Source: Solanum dulcamara (lineage: Eukaryota > Streptophyta > Magnoliopsida > Solanales > Solanaceae). Taken from it: DNA of 64,000 bases. The stretch is taken from assembly GCF_947179165.1 (NCBI RefSeq), contig NC_077238.1, positions 44,529,793-44,593,792 of the forward strand, given 5' to 3'. The translations under genes and the position numbers were made by a program. The notes beneath the pieces were generated by a model. That model was not told the DNA's origin. It saw only the letters and a list, made by a program, of their open reading frames with translations, and searched no databases. Below are positions 58,811 through 64,000 of the stretch, one piece after another (position 1 is the stretch's first letter; the number at the start of each line of letters is the position of its first letter).

Positions 58811-59599
58811 GGAGATATTCCCTACTCTGGTGTTATGCTGTGCCGTGGTGCCGATGATAGGAGGGCAACCACACTTTGTTCACCGAGTCCCATAATGGGG
58901 CCGGATATGGCATATGTTTTTCTGTATACATTATCGGAGGTTTTGATCAGCATTTGATATCTCCGGACATTTTGCTCAGTTTTGTACATTCTATCGCGGT
59001 AATGACTTTACTTATTACAATCCATTATATGTGGTTTGATAAACATTTGATGTTTTTGGATATTTTGCTCATTTTTGTACATTTTGCTCTGGTAATGACT
59101 TTACTGATTTCAGTCCATGCTTTACATACTCAGTAAATTTTCCGTACTGACCCCCTTTCTTCGGGGGCTGCGTTACATGCCCACAGGTACAGATGATTGG
59201 TTTGCTGATCCGCTCGCTTAGGACATCCACCATGTTGGTTGACAGTGCTCCTTTGTCCGGAGCCCTATTTTGGTACTGACACTTTCTGTTGTATATATAT
59301 ATATATATATATGTTGTTCAGGGTACGGCGGGGCCCTGTCCCGTCATATGACTAGGATATCATTCTGTAGAGGTCTGTAGACATGAGATGTGGGGTTTGT
59401 ATATATGTTTTGGGTTTTGTGTGTTTCGATATGGCCTATCGGCCCTCGTGCGTTATATCTATTTTGTGATCTATTTAGAGATCCCTTCTGATCATTACCT
59501 ATGTTTATTCGATTAATGTACTAAGTGGGGCTAAGAGTATGTATGGGTGCCCAACTCGGGCACCAGTCATGGCCTACGGAGTTGGGTCGTGACAATGGT

Positions 59600-60059
59600 C
59601 CCATGGGTAGGGATAAAATCTAAGCACTAGTCAACCTCATTTTTGATTATTGAAAGCTTTTCTCACAAGTATCAGACCATTGAAAATTAGTCTTCTTATG
59701 AGTTAACTTATTCAACAACGATGATACGAAAGGTAATCCTTCAAAAAATCTCCTAGAGTAATGAGCCAAACCTAAGAAACTTCTTATATCTATAAAAGAT
59801 ATATGTATGGGCCAGTTCTTAACAGCTTTAATTTTCTGCAAATCCACTCAAATACCATTACCAGAAATAATATGGCCTAAAAATGCCACATATGCAATCC
59901 AAAACTCACACTTCAAAAACGTAGCATATAACTCCTTTTTCTTGAGATTTTGGAGAACAATTCCAAGATGGATGGTGTGCTCCTTCTTATTCCTTGAATA
60001 GATCAGAATGTCATCGATAAACAAGATTTCAAAAGCTCTAAAAATAAAAAAAATAGAGG
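59600..60059 (-). pseudogene. Gypsy F pol: reverse transcriptase and start of RNase H
   Basis: The minus strand shows the RT catalytic motif FIDDILIYSRNKKEHT, with FIDD intact at 60010-60021. NLKKKELYATFLKCEFW, VAFLGHIISGNGI, IRSFLGLAHYSRRF, LTHKKTNFQWSDTCEKSFQ and LTSA follow. A stop separates GNGI from VDLQKIKAVKNW and others follow. The N-terminal RT is missing: sequence changes near 60040-60060, probably where element H starts. Confidence 0.88.
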
Positions 60060-60594
60060 TGCTCAAGATGGAAAATCGGAACTATAGAGAAGTAAGAGGG
60101 TCTGAATGAAAAAGAAAGGAAAGGAAAATGAAAGGTTTGAAAAAGAAAGGAAATTATAAAGTTTTAACATGTCATTTCCTATGTGGAATTTTTAAATGAC
60201 ATGAAAATTTATATGTACTCGTTTTTAAGTCACATATTTAAAATGCTTTGTTTTAGTGGGTTTGAGGGTTCACTTGGCAAAGACATGAATAGAAGGGTCT
60301 ATGTGACAAATGGAGCCAAGTATAAGTTCCTCTGAGGTCATTCCACCTTATTATTATTATTATCATAATTATTATCATTATATTATTATTATTATTATTA
60401 TTATTATTTATATTCAGATATATTCGAACGTTTTCATGAGATTTATTTAAATGTATTAAAGATTCACTATATAAAGCTTTCACATGCATATTTAGCTTTT
60501 CATTCAGTAGTCAGCTATGCCAAGGGTTCTCTTGGGAGCAACATTGGTTTTGGAGTGCCAACCACGTCTAGGGTGTAGGCTCGGGTGTAACTAA
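60060..60594 (+). repeat. Possible LTR of element H
   Basis: The right edge is supported by a PBS directly after it. GTCTAGGGTGTAGGCTCGGG followed by TGTAAC has the look of a gypsy LTR 3' end. The left edge, TGCTCAAGATGG at 60060, is where F RT similarity stops. About 535 bp; it contains an ATT microsatellite. No second LTR is seen in the window. Confidence 0.45.
60349..60411. repeat. (ATT)n microsatellite
   Basis: An ATT trinucleotide run interrupted by ATCATAATT-like units. Confidence 0.9.
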
Positions 60595-60595
60595 T

Positions 60596-60610
60596 TTGGT
60601 ATCCGAGCAC
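60596..60610 (+). other. Primer-binding site of element H
   Basis: TTGGTATCCGAGCAC resembles the tRNA-iMet PBS (TTGGTATCAGAGC) with one or two changes. Confidence 0.7.
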
Positions 60611-61079
60611 AAATTTCAATTGTCCTAGGGAGTCTATGAAGCCATGTTAATAGGATCTTATTTATGCTTGTGAGGCATTTCTATAAATGAGGGACTAGGG
60701 ACATTTAAGAAAATTTTCCCTTTCAAATTCTAGATCATGCAATAGAGTTGCCCCTTAAGAAACTTATTCAGATTCGTGCATTGCTCAAATTCATTCGACT
60801 ATCCCTCATACTTAAGGTGGTTGGAATAGTAAATCTCATATCCTTATTGGTAAGTTACTCTCAGATAAAGTCTTCGAAAGGTAAAGAGACTGCGCAAGAG
60901 CCCAAACGGAGCCCACTAGTGTGCTTAAGTTTGTTTATTCAAAAGTAAGCACCCTTATTCATATGAATAGTGTGTTTGAGCAAATGAAAGATGTGCTCCA
61001 AGACTATATTCTCTAAACCTTGCTCCAAATGTTATTCTTGAGGAGGAAAGAATGTTTTTGGACACTTGGGTAGTATTGA
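60611..61079 (+). mobile_element. Element H leader and fragment, cut by G
   Basis: The first ~100 bases resemble the E leader (TGTCCTAGGGAGTCTATGAA, compare 47051-47065). No clear gag motif follows; the ORF 60748-60948 is not recognised. It ends at the G LTR, 61080. Confidence 0.45.
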
Positions 61080-63381
61080 TGTCACGATCCAAGACTAGAG
61101 CCTAGATGTGACATAGCGAATGATGAACCAAAAAGCACCTCAAATAAGCCTCTTAGCATTCTTTTAGCGTTTCATAGGTAATGACAATAAACAAATAAGC
61201 GCAAATCATAATAGTAAATCTTCAACTTACATATGTCCAATAATATCTCTAACCTTTAGATTTAACGGGGTTAAGACAAGTACCTAGCTCACCCTCAATC
61301 AAAATAGAAAGAAATGTCATAGTAAGTGTCTAAAGATCTCAAAATATAATAATCTAGAAAGATAAAGGAGTATTGTTCCCAGAACATAGGAACTCACAAA
61401 ATATGGTATACAAATGAAATCTCAACTATCCACATTGAGGAGAACGAGGAGGAGCATTGCTCCCTACATGGTGATATCATGTAGGCAAAAGGGCATGCGT
61501 TAGTACTTTGAATGTACTAAGTATGTAAGCATGCATGAACATTGAGAAAAAATTAAAACACTTATGTAATATGAAACATAATGCAATGAATGCATAATCA
61601 ATTATATAAATATCCTTTAAAATATTCATTTTGTAGGAAAATTACCATAACCGACATTTAAGACCATGCGATCTATTACATGCAATCCAACACAACTCCC
61701 TACATTGGCTGGGAGACTACTTGCCGGGTAGAACTCCGTCAACTTAATTCATTTCTTTAACTTTAACTTTAAGGGCTTTCATTGATCCATTAGCCTAAGC
61801 CTACAAGGGTTCCTATGTTGGCACATAATTAATGAGACAAGGGGTTTTTACTACGATTTCCTTATCGAATCCCACCACAATGACCCATTCGGTACTAAGT
61901 CTATCCCACAAAATAATTTAATACTTCAAAATTGTCATAGACTATATCTTGAGAATTCAAAACATGATATTCGGTAGAATAGCTCATTAAAACATTTGGT
62001 GGTTCAAATATGCAAGAATTATCCTTATAGCATAAAGAATCCATCATTCATAGCATTTCATCATTCTTTTATTTTTTAACACTCCTTTTTAATCATAAAC
62101 ATTGCTTCTATAAATATTCATTTGGAGTCAAAGTAAAACTAGGTGGGTTCAAATAACTTCAACTTGCAAACATATTTGTAAATGAATATGCATAAATACT
62201 TTGAAATTCATTAATTAAAAATTATTCTTTAAACAAGCCACCATGAATTTAAAGAACCTTTAAAGAGATAAATAGAGAAATTACTAGCAAACCATCAATT
62301 CATATATATATGAAATCATGTTGCATCAAAATAGACCAATAATCATTATTTTAATCATGATTCATGTTATTAAGTAAAAATAAGAATTACACATACGAAA
62401 ATATTACATCAAATCAAGAAATTTAGTTGAAAGAGTTTTGAACTACATGGAAGGAAGAACCCATGGATAAAAACCCACAAACTTAGAGTAAAGCTTAAAA
62501 AAAATATAAATTATCATTTAATCAAAATACTTTAGGCATGAGAGTGGAAGGAGTACTCTCATTGAATCCTTACATACCTAGAATCTGAAGCGTTACTCAG
62601 AATCGAAGGACATAATAAACACTCTTGAATTCTAGCATTTTCTCCTCATCGAAGTATTTTGTGTACTACCCAGAGTATATAAATCACCAGAATAATATTT
62701 CTACACTACTAAAAACTAAAATTATATTTTGAAATTGAGTAAAGGAGTTTATAGAGAGAAGAGTTGCTTGAGAAAACTTGATGAACAAAATGATGAAATA
62801 ACGTGGGTATTCATAAGTGTGAAGGAGAGACCTAACAATAATTTAAATAATTATAAAGAAAAATCTAAAAATTTAATGAAAGATTGTGATGTCATGGATA
62901 ATGTCAAATGGAGGACTATTGATGTCATGGGGGATGTCAAATGGATCTAGATCTTTCCATTGTTGGTTAAATGAACCTTGTTTCAACGGAATACCTTTTT
63001 TCAGAGCTATGTTTGTACAAGATAACTTCCTCTTTAGGATTTAGTGTCTTCATATGAATTGTTTCTATAGAAGTTGACTTTCATGTCATTTAAGAATCAA
63101 CCAATTTGGATCAACCTGCAGTGAGATATAATTTTTCTTCTATAAATACTCTATTTCATCATAGCACCATTTCTTGCAACAATTAATTTATTTGACCTAC
63201 TTAACCTACGAAACTTAAAAGATGGTCCACAAAGGTTGTAGATAATGATGCTCGGATTATTTATAAATTTTAATCACCTAATTTGGATAATCCTATTAAA
63301 AGTTATACCAAAAATACAGAAGCTATATCATTTTCATCGAGAATTGGAACATCATATATAATATTTTTAGGGGATGTTACA
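61080..63381 (-). repeat. 3' LTR of gypsy G
   Basis: On the minus strand it begins TGTAACATCCCC at 63381 and ends GGATCGTGACA at 61080 (2302 bp). It is preceded by a purine tract and the GAGGATGAATTTTCCC block. ORF 62729-62950 inside it is not gene-like. The other LTR and the second target duplication are outside the window; the flank here is ATTGA (61075-61079). Confidence 0.88.
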
Positions 63382-63397
63382 TTATCTCCCCCTTGGG
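63382..63397 (-). other. Polypurine tract of G
   Basis: Minus strand CCCAAGGGGGAGATAA lies directly before the LTR start. Confidence 0.88.
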
Positions 63398-63594
63398 AAA
63401 ATTCATCCTCAAATGAGGAAAGACTTATATTGAGTAGAGTAGAGTGTAAACCAACAACCCATTATCAATGCAATAGTGTAATTTAAGACATTGTTCAAAA
63501 CATATTTCATAATTTTGCAAGCATATGAAAAGAAAAGTTGAAATGCAAGGATTTCAAGTAATTGAGCAAGGATAACTTAATACCTTAGGTTTGG
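63398..63594 (-). other. Spacer between G pol and polypurine tract
   Basis: Non-coding on the minus strand, with the block TTTGAGGATGAATTTTCCC next to the purine tract. The same block, in variants, precedes the purine tracts of F and A. Confidence 0.6.
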
Positions 63595-64000
63595 TTAGAG
63601 GGAAAAAATATGAGGGTATCTCTTAATCATATCCACTTCTGTTTCCCATGTAGCACTTTCGATTTGTTGACTCCTCCAAAGGACTTTAACAGATGCAACT
63701 TCTTTGTTCCTCAATCTTTTAACTTGTTGGTCCAAAATTTCAACCGGAACTTCTTTATAGGTCAAGTTTTCTTTAAAATTCACTACTCTTAAAGGAACAA
63801 TGGAACTAGGATCACCCACACATTTTCTCAACATAGACACATGGAAAACCGGATGAACCATGGCCATTTCCAATGCACTCAAACTCATATGCAACCTTTC
63901 CAACACGTTTCACAATTCTATATGGCCCTACATACCTAGGGCTCAATTTCCCTTTCTTACCAAACCGAACCACACCCTTCATGGTTGAAACCTTTAAATA
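63595..64000 (-). pseudogene. Gypsy G pol C-terminus: integrase tail with chromodomain-like end
   Basis: Minus strand, entering from beyond the window: STMKGVVRFGKKGKLSPRYV (about 63990-63930), then VHPVFHVSMLRKCVGDPSSI, ILDQQVKRLRNKEVASVKVL and SATWETEVDMIKRYPHIF, with a stop at 63595. This is the usual end of Ty3/gypsy chromovirus-like integrases, whose chromodomain-like tail steers insertion into heterochromatin. The visible part is open from about 63906, and a shift of frame before that cannot be excluded. It is better preserved than D, E or F, so G may be younger. Called a fragment because its 5' part is outside the window. Confidence 0.88.

Larger units (their letters stand above)
56580..59599 (+). 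mobile_element. Solo LTR, subfamily B', inserted in F pol
   Basis: The LTR is 56585-59594 (3010 bp), from TGTTATAACCCG to GGGTCGTGACA. The flanks ATGTT (56580-56584) and ATGGT (59595-59599) form a 5-bp duplication with one mismatch. It separates two parts of F RNase H (LSLPMGP at the right, FIIYCKASR at the left on the minus strand). It shares its whole block order with the B LTRs and is the same subfamily as 1-1970. Confidence 0.9.

Noticed and set aside
62729..62950. 73-codon ORF in the G LTR
   Set aside because: Within the bounded LTR and opposite to its direction; no domain recognised.

Overview
This window looks like repeat-dense plant heterochromatin, most likely from a Solanaceae species. 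The clues are a SolS/TS-type SINE, LTRs ending in GTCGTGACA, primer-binding sites of the plant tRNA-iMet type (TGGTATCAGAGC), and chromovirus-type Ty3/gypsy pol fragments. I see no host protein-coding gene, no tRNA gene and no intact retroelement ORF. Almost everything is retrotransposon sequence, much of it stacked by insertion into older elements. Families are labelled A to H here for convenience; the labels are mine.

Layout, left half. A minus-strand B'-subfamily LTR runs off the left edge (1-1970). Element A, a large LTR element with no recognisable gag-pol, spans about 2160-39877. It has a 5'-truncated LTR, a PBS and a 3' LTR at 36792-39877. Two insertions sit inside A. The first is a solo LTR of family C (5079-23941). 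That LTR was split by a minus-strand L1-type LINE (5184-20781, 17-bp target duplication), and the LINE was split in its zf-RVT region by a non-autonomous LTR element, B1 (7064-14239, target duplication TTAAG). The second is B2 (24444-33494), a second non-autonomous B element whose 3' LTR received a SINE (31971-32154).

Right half. Decayed Ty3/gypsy pol D (39878-45812) is interrupted by a minus-strand solo LTR C (42205-45445, perfect TSD TGATG). A complete but dead gypsy element E (45966-54008, perfect TSD GAATG) lies within what appears to be the LTR of minus-strand gypsy F. F pol (about 54974-60059) is split by a solo LTR of subfamily B' (56585-59594). An LTR end with a PBS (H, about 60060-61079) follows. 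The window closes in the 3' LTR and pol C-terminus of minus-strand gypsy element G (61080-64000).

How the parts relate. The elements lacking gag-pol (A, B1, B2) keep LTRs, a PBS, a polypurine tract and a 5' leader resembling that of the gypsy elements, so they were probably mobilised in trans by gypsy proteins. Points of most interest: B1 appears to have integrated with U5 sequence at both ends; 5S rRNA-derived segments lie inside both B elements in opposite orientations; an identical MYB-type palindrome is shared by the unrelated LTR families A and B; and a strong splice-donor consensus lies just downstream of the TATA box in the A, B and B' LTRs. All alignments were made by eye, so boundaries of old elements may be off by tens of bases.
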